Part shown: positions 38,904 to 52,080 of the stretch, one piece after another | Layout of the letters: the number at the start of each line of letters is the position of its first letter | Position numbering within the stretch: position 1 is the stretch's first letter | Assembly (NCBI RefSeq): GCF_000220395.1 | Contig: NW_004086126.1 | Span: 1 to 55,480 of the forward strand | Origin: Ichthyophthirius multifiliis | Lineage: Eukaryota; Ciliophora; Oligohymenophorea; Hymenostomatida | Direction of reading: 5' to 3' | DNA: 55,480 nt | Program-made: the position numbers and the translations under genes | Notes under the pieces: model-generated | What the model was told of the DNA's origin: nothing | Database searches by the model: none | Seen by the model: the letters and a program-made list of their open reading frames with translations, nothing else

Positions 38904-39749
38904 TTATGTTTATTAATATATGTTTTGATTATTTTCCTACTACTAAATATCCGATTCTTATATAAATTTTATATTTTCTTATTATAATTATATATTTTCT
39001 TATTATTATTATTTATTTTCTTATAATTATTAATTATTATCTTATTATTGCATATTTATTTCTTATTATTTTTAAATATTTTCTCTCTATTATTATGATT
39101 TTTTTTAAATATTTTCATCTTAATATTATTATTCTGTCTATGTATTTTCATCTTATTAAATTTAAAATTATTTTGGTTATTAAAACATTGCATTTTATTT
39201 ATTATTTTCGCATTAACAAGATGTTTCTTATTTAGTGTTTTTTTTAATGTAAACTTCTTTATTTTTGCTTTTCAATATACTCATTATTTTTTCTAGATTA
39301 TTCATTTGTTTCGAAGGCATTTTTTATTAATAAATTTCTAAAATAAAGCTAATTTTTTTTTATTGACTTTCTATTTTTTTCTTTAATATTTTTTCAACTT
39401 ATTATTCTATTTTTTAATTAATCTCATTATTTTCTTAATCTATTCTCAAATTTATATTATCAAATATATCTTCTTCTTCTAAACATAATAAATCACAAAT
39501 TCCTTACAAACTTTCTTCATGTAAAAAAGCGTCGTTATTTATTAAATTTATCGCAGATTAAAATTATGTAAGATTAAATTATTATTATTATATAGGATTT
39601 TATTATTATTGTTATATTTCTTCATTATTATTTTAAATGTAATTTATTTCTTGTACTTAGTGAGAGTCATTTAATTCTTGTTCATCAATTTGGAAAGAAT
39701 CTTATCTGTTATTTTGATTATTATCGTTTTAGTTATCGTTTTGTTCCAT
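36799..39749 (-). CDS. F-box protein with long Glu-Gln repeat
   Basis: ATG at 39749-39747, TGA at 36801-36799, about 983 residues, intronless in this model. The N-terminal 350 residues are Q/N-rich with a coiled-coil segment and a long poly-Gln tract (about 38849-38899). The F-box is near residues 395-435: VPHFIFQDYIFPCLSSYELF then KIRAVCLEWRHMIREVW, fitting the I..L..yLs..eL.....Vc..W pattern that binds SKP1 in SCF ubiquitin ligases. A helical region follows, then DQGTKFDIILHSL and a coiled coil. Then comes about 40 copies of Glu-Gln (37106-37349) preceded by poly-Gln, and a Q/N/K-rich tail. The substrate-binding part is not a recognised WD40 or LRR. One A appears missing in an A5 run shortly upstream of the DQGTKFD segment (about 37648-37652). 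Confidence 0.65.
37106..37349 (-). repeat. Hexanucleotide array encoding (Glu-Gln)~40
   Basis: TTATTC on the + strand, GAATAA on the coding strand, about 244 bp with only two interruptions (TTATAC, giving Val). It is in frame with the F-box protein, so it reads as alternating Glu and Gln. Adjacent (TTA)n at about 37347-37385 gives poly-Gln. Confidence 0.88.
38849..38899 (-). repeat. (TTA)n poly-Gln tract in F-box gene
   Basis: About 17 TAA codons on the coding strand in frame, upstream of the F-box. Confidence 0.85.
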
Positions 39750-42700
39750 TTGTAATGTATAAATTATATGAAAAAGTATTTAGTATTATTATTATTTTAG
39801 TTTTAATTAAATACTAATATATATTTTAATTTTTTTTTTAAATAATTTATACAAAATATTTAAATATTTTATCAAAAAAAATAAAATTTTCTTTCAAATA
39901 TATATATATATATATATTTAATAATTTTATTTTTAAAACATAAATAATAATTTTTAATATACTTTTATTATATATTTTTTATTTTAAATAATAATTTAAA
40001 AAAATTTCAAGATTATAAATATATTTTTTCCTTATATTTTATTATTAAAAAATTGAATTTATAATATATATCTTATTAATATTTTTCTATTTTCATCAAA
40101 ATAGTTACTTAATTTTTATAAAAATTAATTATTTTAAATATTATTTTTTCTATAAATATGTATAAATACAACAACTTATGAAATATCAATATTTTTTGAA
40201 AAATATATTTATTTTATTGTTTTTTTCGTATTTTTTTTTAAAAAAAAATTAAAAACAAATATAAATTTCTAAAAAATTATAATAATCATATTTTCTTAAA
40301 AATTATGTAAATTCATTAGCGATATTTTATATTCTAACTTAACTAATAAATCATCCTATTAATCTTTAATTATATTACTAGGTTTTTTATATTTAGTACT
40401 TTAAGCTTATTATTTAGCTGCATGATACAATTTTTGTTAATATTATTCTTTAATTTAACTTAAATTCGAGTGGTATTTATTTAATTTTAAATTAAAATAA
40501 TTTATATTTAAAAAATTCTGCAACTTAAGTACTTAATATTTTTTTATTTATTTTAAATTTATCAAAGCTCAATTTTAAAGTTCTTTAATAAACTTTTTAA
40601 TAGAAAATTTTTCCATATTCATTTGCTTAAAGAAAAAATTTCGACATTTATTAAAAGCGATAATTTCTTATATATTTTCAGGGGTCATTTCATTTGTAAA
40701 TTATTAATAAATATTTATTAAATTAATTGATTTTATTAAACATACTTAATTGGTTATTCAATATTCTGAAGATTTTAATTTATTTTCAATATATTCATAT
40801 GTTTTTTAATTTCCTTATGAGAGATAATTTTTAAGCAAAATAGAAATATTTTAGTTCATTAAAGTTAAAATACATATTTATATAATATTTTATGCTTTTT
40901 AGATGATATAATTTATGTCATGAATAAAAGGAAAAATATTATTATTAGTTAGAAAAAAAGTTATTATTTTGTTTATACAGTCTCAAAAATTAATTATTTC
41001 AGTAATATCTTAAGGGATTTAAAGTCAAATATTTACTAATAAACATAGTCGGAGAGTGGATGCATAAATAGATTTGTTACGATCATTAATATATTGAGTA
41101 AAAAATATTTTTAATTAAAAATATATATGGCATTTGTAGAAATTAATTTGGATTAAACTAAGAAACTTATATTAATTTGATAATTCATTTTTTTTTTGAT
41201 TTTATATATTTATTATTTTAATGGATATCATTTTATTTATTTTAAATAAAATAATTTATGAATTTATAAAATCGTTATTTTTTATAATTTTTTTACATAA
41301 AAAAATAAATACTAATTTTTGATTATATACTTTTATTATTTAGTTTCATTAGTATTTATATATAGATAATCAGATTTTCATATATATATGTAAAGTTTAA
41401 ATATGATATTTTATTTGAAATATATTTTAAATTTTATAATTACTAAAAAAGCTATTAAATATATATAATTTTCAATTTAAATTAAAATTAATTTTTTTAT
41501 ATTTTAATAGTTAAAAGAATTAATTAAAATAAATTTTATTATCAAAAATATAGTTAAAAACTTAATTTCGTATTTAAAAATCTTTTCTTTTTTTTTTAAT
41601 ACATTAAAGCTTAAAAAACAATAAAGCTTTAATTTTTTATATTAATGTCGTATTTAATTAATTCAGAGCGATATATTTTTTTATTAATTTTAATTATTAT
41701 TATTTTTACAAAAATCTTAATAATTTTATTATTATAAACTTTAAGTCTTTAGGTTTAGTAATATTAATAAAAACATTTTTACTTAATTAATTTTAATCAG
41801 AAACGAATAGTATTTATATTATTATTACTTTAATATTTATTATAATTTTTTTTTATTTGATAAATAACAATAAAAATAAAATATGTTATTAACAATTAAA
41901 TTGTCTTAAAGCTTTATTTAATTTTATACTTCTAATTTTATTTTACAAATTATATATATATTAACAAAACTTTTGTAAAAAATTGATTTTTATTTTATTA
42001 TTATATAAATTAATTAAATATTTACATTTTTAATCAAATCTATATATTTATTTAACTACATTCAGTCTTAAACTATATTTATTTGATTTCTATTATTAAT
42101 TATAAAAAATGATTATATATTAAATTTAATTTATATTTTTTAAATAAAATGAATTTTTATTTATAACAAATAAAATATTAGTACATACTTAATTTTATTT
42201 TATATTTTCAATTAGTTCTGAAAAATTTAATAATTTATTTTGAGACATTTATTAAATTTGTTTGCATTTTTTTACATAAATCATTATTTTATTAAAAAAA
42301 TTATTTTTTCATAAAAAACACCTTTTTTAAGATATGCATTAAAAATAAAATTACATATCAACATTTTTTCAAAGTATCTTCTTTCACCAAAAATAATATT
42401 AAGATTAAATTGATTAATTGATAAAAAATTATCTATAAATAAATATAAAGATATTTTATATAAAGATGACATTATACTATTTATTTAATTTGTTTTAGAG
42501 ATTTTATTGAAGTTGAATAGTGTAGTTTAACTTAATACGAACATATTTGCCATAAAAAATGAATTTTTCTTTCGATCGCTAATAAAGATTAATGTCTAAA
42601 TCTAATCTATTGGAAGCACAAAAACATACATAAACACTTATATAAGGAATATACACAAACACATATATAAATTAATGTATATTAGTATTAGAATTTTATT

Positions 42701-43046
42701 AATAAAGTAAAGGCTATTTTTATTAATTATATGAATAAATATATTGTAAAATTTGAAGTATTAAAGCAATCATTTAATTATTCTTTTAATTAATATTTTA
42801 CTGTTTAATAAAATAAATAATTTAAATAAAATTTTTTAATATATATAATGTTTTATTTAGTTTTATTATTATAAAATTATGACTTTTTATTAGAGAACAA
42901 AATCAAATAAATACATATTATTTTGAAAAAAAAAAATATGAAATAATATAGGTGTAAATATAATGTTTTGGATTTTATTATTTTCAAATAAAAAAATACA
43001 AATTGTTAAATTTACTTTTAGAATATATAATTTAAGTTATAATATA
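39750..43046. other. 3.3 kb region without a firm gene
   Basis: It holds the F-box promoter side and the 3' flank of the coiled-coil gene. Two less AT-rich patches deserve note: 40300-41190 (see separate entry) and about 42480-42640. In the second, all three of these are open for 60-80 codons: a + frame starting MNFSFDRQQRLMSKSNLL (42558 on) and two minus frames. None is convincing, though the + frame faintly resembles a Vti1-type SNARE helix. Confidence 0.4.
40310..41110 (-). pseudogene. Possible decayed or misread gene with several in-frame TGA
   Basis: One minus-strand frame reads protein-like segments such as NDRNKSIYASTLRLCLLV, MTPENIQEIIAFNKCRNFFF and QQKLYHAAKQQAQSTKYKK, but is broken by about four TGA codons. 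Replacing each with Trp would give a continuous helical protein. Elsewhere in this window TGA is always the stop, and Trp is TGG. TGA at this frequency is close to what random DNA of this composition would give, so the region may simply be non-coding. No family recognised. Confidence 0.22.
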
Positions 43047-43533
43047 TCATCTAGTTTCCTCGTTTCCAACTTATAATTCTAGTTCAGTAATTCTTCGTTA
43101 TAATCCCAAAAGTTGTTGTTAAAGAGCTGTTTTTTCACCTTTTAGAGATGTTATTTATTATTATAATCTTGCGTTTTCGGCTTTTTAATGTGCAAAATGC
43201 CTTTTCATTTCTTCATCGATTCTTTGCAATTCGTTTGTCAATGTTTTTTTTACATCTTAAGTTTTCATTGACAAAACTGATTATAATGTATCTTTTTCAC
43301 TTTTAAGAATTTAAACCTCTTTTTTGTGAAAATTCATTTCTTCGGCAATACCTTTTATCATTTCCTTTTATTTTATTTTTTTGTTATATACATTATATTT
43401 TTTTTACTTCTAATGACATTAATTTTCCTTTTAAAGATGCAGGATTGGATCCTCCAAAAGAGTTTTAAGTATTATAAAATCCTTTTTGTGTGTCTTCAAA
43501 ACCTCTTGTATTTCCTTATTTAGATGCACTCAT
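43047..43533 (-). CDS. Short coiled-coil protein, probably ciliary
   Basis: ATG at 43533-43531, TGA at 43049-43047, one 43-nt intron (43417-43375); 147 residues with no correction needed. An unstructured N-terminus (NTRGFEDTQKGFYNTQNSFG) precedes one continuous amphipathic helix from about residue 43 to the end: HKKEVQILKSEKDTLQ, then NELQRIDEEMKRHFAHQKAE, NARLQQQITSLKGEKTALQQ and LLGLQRRITELELQV. The RHF-x-HQK-x-EN-x-RLQQQI pattern is like short conserved coiled-coil proteins of cilia. That link is from memory and unproven. It is divergent from the 5-phosphatase gene across 1.2 kb. Confidence 0.7.
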
Positions 43534-44755
43534 TTTTTTATTTTTTATTTATTATTTTTTTATTAGAGAAATTTATTTTGTAATTATTTTTTTATTTATA
43601 AATTATATTGCAATATAATAATTTTTTATTAAGAAAAATATTTTTTGTTTTTTGTTTTTTTTGTTAAATTTAATTGGTTATTAATATATATTTTATTTAT
43701 ATAATTTTTTTAAATTAATAATTAAAATTTTTAATTAAAATATTTAACAAATAATATAATAATTATTATTATTTTTACTTTTTATTCCTTAGTATAAATA
43801 ACGAAATATGTGTACTTTTCTAAAAAAACTTAATCTAATATTAAATTTATATTTATATTTATATTGAAATTATATTTTATAAAAGTTTAATAAATAATTT
43901 AAATTTTGTGTAAAGAAATTATATTATTTATTTGAATAATTACAGAGTAATAATTTAAATTTCAAAATAATAGGATTTTTAATTAAAAATAGCTTAAATA
44001 TATTTTTAGAGCAATTTAATTTAATTTTTTTAAATATTTAGATAAATAATTAAAATAAAATAATAATAAACTCGTAATTTTTATTTAAACCTTATAAAAA
44101 ATTCACGATTTATTATTAATAAACATGAAAATTAAATCAACCATTTAATTTTATATAATACTTGATTATATTTTTTTATATAAAGTATTATATAACAAAA
44201 AAATAAATTAATATAAGCATAAAATAAAATATATATAGTTAAACAATATAAATATTAAAATCATACAAAAATTGAAATAAAATAGATCATAAAAAAAAAA
44301 CTTTTTAAAAATGGATATAATGTATTTTATTTTATTATGGATATGATATGTGAAATACATAAAATACAAATTTTAAAACAAATTATAAATTAAAAAAAGT
44401 TTTTTTAAAAAATAAAAATTAATATTTAATGAAAAAAAAATATTTAATAGTAGTAATACGATTAATTATACTAATAACTATTACTATTATATAATTCATA
44501 AATTAATATTTTATTTATTTAAAAGTATATATAATATTATACATATTATATGAATAATTATCAATTTCAATTTTTTAATAATCAATAATATTTTATTACA
44601 ATAAAAATTAATTTAGATGTATTTATATATTTAGATTTATTTTATTTTCAATATTTCATATAATTTTTTGAAGGCTTGAAAAATAAATAAATAAAAATAA
44701 AATAATATTTAGTTATTATAGTTAAATTTTATTAATATTATATTTTTAAGGAATA
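43534..44755. promoter_or_regulatory. Divergent intergenic region, 1.2 kb
   Basis: It lies between start codons of the coiled-coil gene (-) and the 5-phosphatase gene (+). Very AT-rich, no motif or frame recognised. Confidence 0.4.
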
Positions 44756-46126
44756 ATGGATGAAAATTACTTAAGATAAAGTATAGTGATCACATAAAAT
44801 GTAATTTATATATATAAATATAAATAAATAATTTCATATTTTATTATAATTTTTAAATAATACATTTAATAAAATATTTTTTTTAAAAAAAGTAAACTTA
44901 TTTAAATTTAAATAATGAAAAATAATTACTTCCTCCTGCATAAATGTACAAAAATATAAATAAAAAATAGTTAAATTATTAAAAAAAATAGTATTGTTGA
45001 GACATAAAATGAATATTTGGAATAAAATAAAAACTTTAATGAATTTATAGATAATATATAACAAAACGAAACAAAAAAACTTTAACTATTAGAAAGATTT
45101 GATTGTTTAAGAAATCCTGATTGGGCTTTTTTAGATTGTAAGTTGGAAGACCCTTTATATACTTAATAGTTAAAATTATTGTGTATAACTTGGAATATGC
45201 ATGGTGAATTAGCAATAGAAAATATAAAATAACTGATAGAAATAAAAAATGTTCAACATCATTTAATAGCTATAGGTTCTTAGGAATGTTAGAGGTCTAT
45301 TGCGATGAGTTTTTTATTTTCTTCAAAGCAAAAATGGGAGAATATTTTGCAAAATTAATTAGGAAATTAATATATTCTAGTAAAAAGTGTAACAATGAAT
45401 GCATTACATTTAGTAATATTTGCACATTTAAATATATTTTACCATATATAAAATGTGTATTCAGATTCAATAGCAACAGGGATGTTTAATATTTTAGGAA
45501 ACAAAGGAGGTTTGGGGATAAGTTTAGATATAGGGATTAAGAAATACATATTTATAAATTCTCACTTTGCTTGTGGATAAGATGAAATTGAAAAACGAAA
45601 AAATAATTTTGAAAGAATTTATAAAAATTTGGATTTACCGCCTGGAAAAAAAAAGGAAGAATAAGAATTAAATAAAAGATTTGATTATATTTTTTGGATG
45701 GGAGATTTTAACTATAGGTTGGATGTATAAAATAAGAATGTAGCAGACTTAATGATTAAAGAAAAAAGTATGTTCGAATTATTAAAAAAAGATTAACTTT
45801 AATAAGAAAAAATTAACGGAAATATCTTTTAAAAATTTAAGGAAGGAATTATTTTGTTTCCACCAAGCTATAAAATGTTAAAGAAATAAAACTCTTATGC
45901 CTTGGGAAGTAACGCCAGGATACATGGATGGACTGATAGAATATTATTTAAAGAAAAGATTAAAAATAGTATATAGTTGTAGAATTATGAAATGGCTTTG
46001 AATGTTTTAGGGTCAGATCATAGACCAATTTTCGCCTAGTTTCTAGTTTAAAGTGTAATTTAACCTTGTATGTAGTATAATAGTATAAGTTAACCATAGT
46101 ATTGTAATTGTTGTTGTGTTTTTTGA
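44756..46126 (+). CDS. Inositol polyphosphate 5-phosphatase
   Basis: ATG at 44756, intron 44801-44892 (92 nt), TGA at 46124-46126; about 425 residues. The catalytic motifs appear in order: ITWNMHGELA, IAIGSQE, GNKGGLGISLDIG, INSHFACGQDEIEKR, FWMGDFNYRLDV, FPPSYKM, GWTDRILF and GSDHRPIFAQF. The full Mg-dependent endonuclease/phosphatase-fold site is therefore present. Family members remove the 5-phosphate from phosphoinositides or soluble inositol phosphates, shaping PI(4,5)P2 and PI(3,4,5)P3 pools. The protein is essentially the catalytic domain plus about 95 N-terminal residues, with no SAC, C2 or SH2 domain. It ends in a cysteine cluster (YCNCCCVF), which may be lipidated or bind metal. One extra A is inferred in an A8 run near 44981-44988. 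It converges with the next gene across 132 bp. Confidence 0.88.
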
Positions 46127-46258
46127 ACAAAATAAGACATTAATATTTTTATTTATATATACAAATAACATAACATTTCTTATTAAAAGATTTTTTTTAT
46201 ATATAAAATATATATGTTTGTATATATATATATATATATTAATATTATTTTATTTAAA

Positions 46259-49200
46259 TCAAAAAATTATACATTTTTAACATACACAATAATTTTATTT
46301 ATTTTATTTAATAGATTTTCTTTATTATATTTAATAAGAAGTTTATACTGGAATAACTGTATTCCAATTTTATTATTATTATTTAGATCTTAATTCTTCT
46401 TGTGCTAGTTACTATAAAATATGTTTTTTTATTTTTGGATTAAATTCATCAATTTTTATAATTTTTTAATCTAATGACTATTTTTTAAATCTAGAAGGAT
46501 TTTTTTATTATAATGATTACTTAGAAGATAATTATTTATCTATATTTGTTTTAGATTCAGCAATCTAGTAAATAGCAATATTTGATTAACTTGCTTTTTA
46601 ATCTTTAATTCTTTATTAATATACTAAACTGTTTCTCATCATCATTTCTACTATTGGGTTTTATAATAATTATTAACTTGATTAAATATTAGGGTTAATA
46701 GTAGTTTTAATATTTTCAAAATCGTCTTAATAATTATCTTATTATATGCTTTTTAAACCATGTAATTAGAATTATTTCTTTTTGTTATTAATAACACTTT
46801 TGGAGTTTGAAATATTTGTTTCACTTAATAAATTTGGAATGGATTAATTCGATATACATTTTATATTAGGCATTTAATTAAATATATATTTTTATGAAAC
46901 TAATTATTCACTTTTTTAATTATTATTATCTTAAATTTTATTTTTTTATGTCATATCCAAAGTCCCTAATCTTTTTAAAAGCCTTTTATCTTGTTTAGGA
47001 AATAAAGAGTTGTCTGTATTTTATACTTTATTTATTGTTACTTTATTCATATAAGAATATTTTTCAATAAATTGCTTTTTTATATTTTTTATTTTATTTT
47101 ATTTTTACAAAAAAAGATAAAATACTTCCATAATAAAGCATGCGTTTAATACATCTTGAGAACTTTTATTTTATTAGTGATATTTAAATATTTAATTTTA
47201 AGAAGAATCTTAATTATTTCCGTTTAATAAAAGTTTAATCCAAAAATCTTATTTTATTATATTAATTTTATTTTTTATTAAATGATAAAAAAAAACCTAA
47301 ATCTTTTGGATTTGTATTTACATTTTCTAATCTATTTATTTATACTGAATTTTTTTTTTTTTCTAATTCTTTTTAAATATCCATATATTTTTAATTATCT
47401 TTTTATTTATCATTAATATTAGTTTATAAAAAAGAGAATCTAGATTTTTATTAAACTTTTCCATTATATTATAATTATGAAATATTCTAATGTTCATTAT
47501 CAGAATCATCGTTACTTTAAGATCTAGTGTTTACAACTGAAATAATAAAATTCATTTTCTTAAAGTCTAAAGTATTTAATTAATTAATTTATATTAATAT
47601 GTTGTTATTAAGATAAAAACTATTTTTTATTAAAAATAAAATTACTACTATCTCTTTTTTTTTTTTTTTTTTTACAATTTTCAAAATATAATATTTTAAT
47701 TTAAATTCAGCTTCAGTTAAAATTCTTGTATATAAAATTTCAGCTAATTATTCATAATATTCAGCTTTTTCAGTATCAACAATAATATTAATAATTCTTT
47801 CAACCGACTTAAAATTAATAAAATTATATTTTATCAAATATATATTTTTTACATTACTACACATTAATGTCCATTTTGCTTAAAAATATTCACTTAAAAT
47901 TTATTTTAAACTACTATATTAAATTTTCTATTAAAATAATTATTTCTTAAAAAAAAATTTTTTGACACTTTTTATAATATTTTATTTATTTAATATATAT
48001 TCAGCATCTATATTATTCCATAATAAAGCTTCCTTTTTATTTTTTTATTTTAATTTCCTTTTTTTTTTTAATACTTCCTAATATCTAAACTTGTCATTAA
48101 AATTATTTTTATGCAAATTATCACAACTTGAATGCATTCCTATAAAAATTCCTAATTTAGTTATTAATCTTTTTAAAGTTACAGGTTTTATATGGATTTT
48201 AGTTTTTTAATCAACTTTCATTAATTTTTATATATCTTTTAATACATTATTTATTGTAAAAGAAGAAATATGTTTATTTTCGTTTTAATATCTGAGTAAA
48301 ATATCTTCTATTTGCCTATAATTTAATTCTTTTGCTTATTAATGTTATAAATTAAAATAATCGTATCCGGTTTAAATTTTTATGGCATAAATTAAATTAT
48401 AAATATTTTCAATTGGCTTTTAAATGTTTGGTTTATCAGTAATTGTTTCTATGCCAACAATATTCTATTTTTATTTTTTATTTTTTTAATATAAATATAT
48501 AAATAACTTTAAATTTATTAATTCTATCATCAATTCGTTTTTTAGTAAATTATAAGAAAAAGCTAATTAAAGTTCCGATAAATTTCTAATATATAATAGT
48601 AAAACTTATAAAAATATATTAATTAATATACAAAATTACTAATAAATCAACCGTTTAGTTAAGAGTTTCTTAATAACCAACAAATTTTTAAAATAATTTA
48701 TCTTTTATACTTTAATATAATTTCCCTTCTTAAGGGATTTCTTATATTAAATTTTGAATTGTGGATAAATTATCGTTTCCTAAAATTAATTTACTTAAAT
48801 TTTCCATTTAAGCTTTTCCTATAAACTCTTCTTATGTCAAAAAACTGTATATAATAGAAACAAAATATATTTTTTTTAATTTCTAGAAAAATAAAAAATA
48901 ATTTACTCTATTATAGAATAAAACTCATTTTATCCAATTTAAAAATCTTTATTTTAGTCAAAAAGTGTATAAAAATCTAAAAAAAGAGTATGAAATTCTT
49001 CAAAAGTGGTATTTAAAATAAATAATATCATCATACTGTATTATTAAATTTTTTTATAAAATAAATAAATATTTTATTATAAATTACGGGTCAATTGAAT
49101 TTATTCCTTATGAAATTTAAATTAAAGTTTAGGTTTTATTTTTATTAGCTTATATTGTAGAAAGATTTTTATCAGCAAAGTGATTAGTTTTTAATAAAAT

Positions 49201-49530
49201 TAATAATACATCATATTATTATTAAAGCGAAATAGGCTAATCAAGCAATTAAAATACTAATTTATTTGAAAGTTTTTGTAAATAAGGAACAAAATTGTTT
49301 TTTTTGCTTTAATGAGCTCCTGGTGAATTGTTTTTATTTTAAGAAGTGCTTTTGCTATTTTATTATTATTCTTCATTTATATCTTCTTTGATATTTTGTT
49401 CATATTTATATAACTAAGGTATATATGCATTAATTTAATCACTATTATTTCTTTTTGAAAAATGTTTATAGGAATTTGCTTGAGTCGATTTTATTCTATT
49501 TCTTTAAATGCTAGATCCTTAAATTATCAT
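46259..49530 (-). CDS. Large Q/K-rich protein, unknown
   Basis: A probable start at 49530 (MIIQGSSIQRNRIKSTQ) and TGA at 46261-46259. Introns recognised: 49087-49036, 48906-48845 and 47125-47075. The N-terminal part is helical: VPYLQKLSNKLVFQLLD, then PMMILFILNTTFEEFHTLFL and QEEFIGKAQMENLSKLILG. The middle reads PVTLKRLITKLGIFIGMHSS and AEYYEQLAEILYTRILTEAE. The C-terminal 250 residues are low-complexity and Q/S/K-rich, ending NWNTVIPVQTSYQ...YCVCQKCIIF. Several junctions, near 48600, 47660 and 47300, are unresolved and may be further introns or homopolymer slips. A RasGEF N-terminal or formin-like regulatory domain was considered for the first 250 residues, without enough evidence. Confidence 0.5.
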
Positions 49531-50050
49531 ATATGAATAGTATTTCTTTTTTTTATATTATAAATATATCTATTTTTTCAAAGAGTTTAATTTAATTTTT
49601 ATCTTATATGTTTTATGAAAAATTTGAAATCGAAAATAAAAACTTTATAAATAATAAAAATATACACGAAAAAAATAATTGATATTGTTTCAATATAATA
49701 TATATACTAATCAAATTAACTTTAATTAAATTATTTTATTTTTATTGAATTTTAAGATTTGTTTTTTTATAATGAAGATTTATATATTTACTATTCTTGT
49801 AAAACACATTTTAATATGTATGATAATAATTAAATATTTAAATAATTTTTTAAAATTGAAAAAAAAAATATATAAATTTATATATGGAAATTAAATCAAT
49901 ATTAGTATATATTTTATATAAAAGATAAAAATAATAACAAAAATTTTATAAAATTAATTTTATTATAAAAAGCTTTTGTATTATTTTTTTATAAATTTAT
50001 AATATTTTTCAATTTTTTTAAAAAAAAATCTAATTATCAAATTTTTATAA
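49531..50050. promoter_or_regulatory. Divergent intergenic region, 520 bp
   Basis: Between the start of the Q/K-rich gene (-) and the Vma21-like gene (+). AT-rich; no motif recognised. Confidence 0.4.
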
Positions 50051-50386
50051 ATGCTTAAATATATTTTATTTTTTTTATCTGTTTTTATTTTCGGATCTCC
50101 GTTAGTTTTATTAGCATCAATTTTAGAAGACATTTTATTACAAAAAATACTAACGCTAGATTAATCATGGGTACTAATATATTTTATAATTAATAAATTT
50201 ATTTACTTTATTTAAAATTAGAAAAATGACATAAATCGTTTCTATTATATCGGTATGGTAAATGTAGTACTAATAATAACAGTAAGAATAGTTTATGTAA
50301 ATTAAACAAGAACTAATAAATATTATGAAACATATGTCAAATCAATAATTCAAGATTTGGGCACTAAATAAAAAAAACAAAATTGA
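50051..50386 (+). CDS. Vma21-like V-ATPase assembly factor
   Basis: ATG at 50051, intron 50171-50221 (51 nt), TGA at 50384-50386; 94 residues with no correction needed. Two hydrophobic helices: YILFFLSVFIFGSPLVLLA (residues 4-22) and YYIGMVNVVLIITVRIVYV, separated by a short polar loop (LTLDQSWKNDINR). The order and content (LK-x-LLFF..P..L, then a D-x3-FYY-x-VNVV-x5-IVYV stretch) line up with Vma21. Vma21 is a two-helix ER protein that chaperones assembly of the V-ATPase Vo sector. The C-terminus ends KKQN, a KKxx di-lysine ER-retrieval signal, as expected for yeast-type Vma21. Its size also fits (about 77-101 residues in the family). An unrelated small ER membrane protein remains possible. 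Confidence 0.62.
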
Positions 50387-50658
50387 AAATTGAAAAATTC
50401 GAATATTAAAAATACGTATATATTTAGTATTATCAATGTTTTATCTTTTACAATATAGAAATATAATTTTATTTTACATGTTAGTTTTTATTTATTTTAT
50501 TGAATTTTTTTATAAATGATTTATGCTTTAAATTTAAATTATTCTTTATTTCGACATAATTTTAAAGAACAAAAAATCATTTACATACAAAAAAGCTGAT
50601 TTAATTAATTAATAATTTTAAAATATTGCAAATTGGCAAATAGTAATTTGCAAAAATA

Positions 50659-50727
<69 letters not shown>

Positions 50728-52080
50728 CAATAAAGACTTAAATATGAAAAATAATATAAAATTGCAATTTTTAAATCAAAAATGACTAAACATTATTAAA
50801 TAAATCATTTGATTTAGACAAGTAATTTGTTAAATTTCTTTAAGAAAACGAAAATGTATAATTATGCTTTATATTGATATTTATTAGTATTTTGTAAAAA
50901 GAATAAACAAAGATAAAAATTTACATTAAAAATAAATTAAGATAGAAATAAAAAATAAAAGATCATAAAAAATCAAGAATAATTAAAAGCTAGAATATTT
51001 AAGTAAATAAAAAAAAATATATCAAATATTTATTATAATAAAAAATCTAAAAGATAAATAATAGAAATAAATAAAAAACAATTCAAGGACTAATTTAAAA
51101 TATTAGTGAAATGTAAAAACCTATATGTATTATTTAAGTAATAGTAAATAAATGTTAATAATAATTATTGAATAGATTATTAAAGTCTTTAAAATTATCA
51201 TAAGTGTTATTTATTTGAAAAATAATTAGATTAAAATAATTTAAATTAAGGAGCCTTAAAAAATATTAAGAAATTATTATTAATAATATTTTTAAATATA
51301 AATCATAATAATTTTTTTACTATAATATACATATATTAACTTAATGATTTTATTTTTGAAAAACAACTTAAAACATATTTTGTAAATAATCAAAAAAATA
51401 AATAACTCAAAGTATAAAATAAACGAAGTAAAATCAAAGCCAAACAACCGATTTCAAAATCTAAAATTTTTGGCATAATTATATAAGATTATATTCACAA
51501 ATAAAAGTATTATTTAATTTTTTTTTAATTTAATTTTCCTACCAGTTAGCAAATAATATAGACATTTATTAATAATTAATATAAAACTAATATGAAATTT
51601 TGTTACATTTATTATAATATTTTGGTATTAATTGCAGGAAGTTTTTTACATTTATAAAAATATAATTATCTCATAAAAGTATATTAAAAGTTTGAATTTT
51701 TTTTAAAAACATAATAAAGTAAGTTTATTTTATATATTATATATATGAACTAGCTAATATTTTCAATAAATATATATTTTATTGAAGTTAATTAATATAA
51801 TATAGTTTAAGGTAGTTTTTTTAAAAAATATATATTATATTGAATTAAAAAATAGGAATCCAACTGTGCATAAGTTAGTAGTATCATATAAAAACTTAAA
51901 TAGATTAAGTTTATAGAAAATGTATTTTCAAATTAATTGTTATATTGATTATGTGAAAATAAATCATTTAATATAAAAAAATATTTATTTTTTAAACTTT
52001 TTTTACTAATGGTAATACAAAAATTATTATTTCTAATTATAAATCTCCCAAATAAAAAAATAGGTATTTTCTTAAATTTA
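50387..52080. other. 1.7 kb intergenic DNA with (AT)n array
   Basis: No protein-like frame was recognised. Contains a 66-bp AT dinucleotide array at 50661-50726. Confidence 0.45.
50661..50726. repeat. (AT)n microsatellite
   Basis: Pure AT repeat, about 66 bases, intergenic. Confidence 0.92.

Noticed and set aside
42284-42472. 62-codon minus-strand ORF
   Set aside because: Length is within chance expectation for this composition, and overlapping frames on both strands look equally plausible.
44834-45064. Minus-strand ORF at the start of the 5-phosphatase
   Set aside because: Overlaps the intron and N-terminal exon of the phosphatase gene and has only AT-driven composition.
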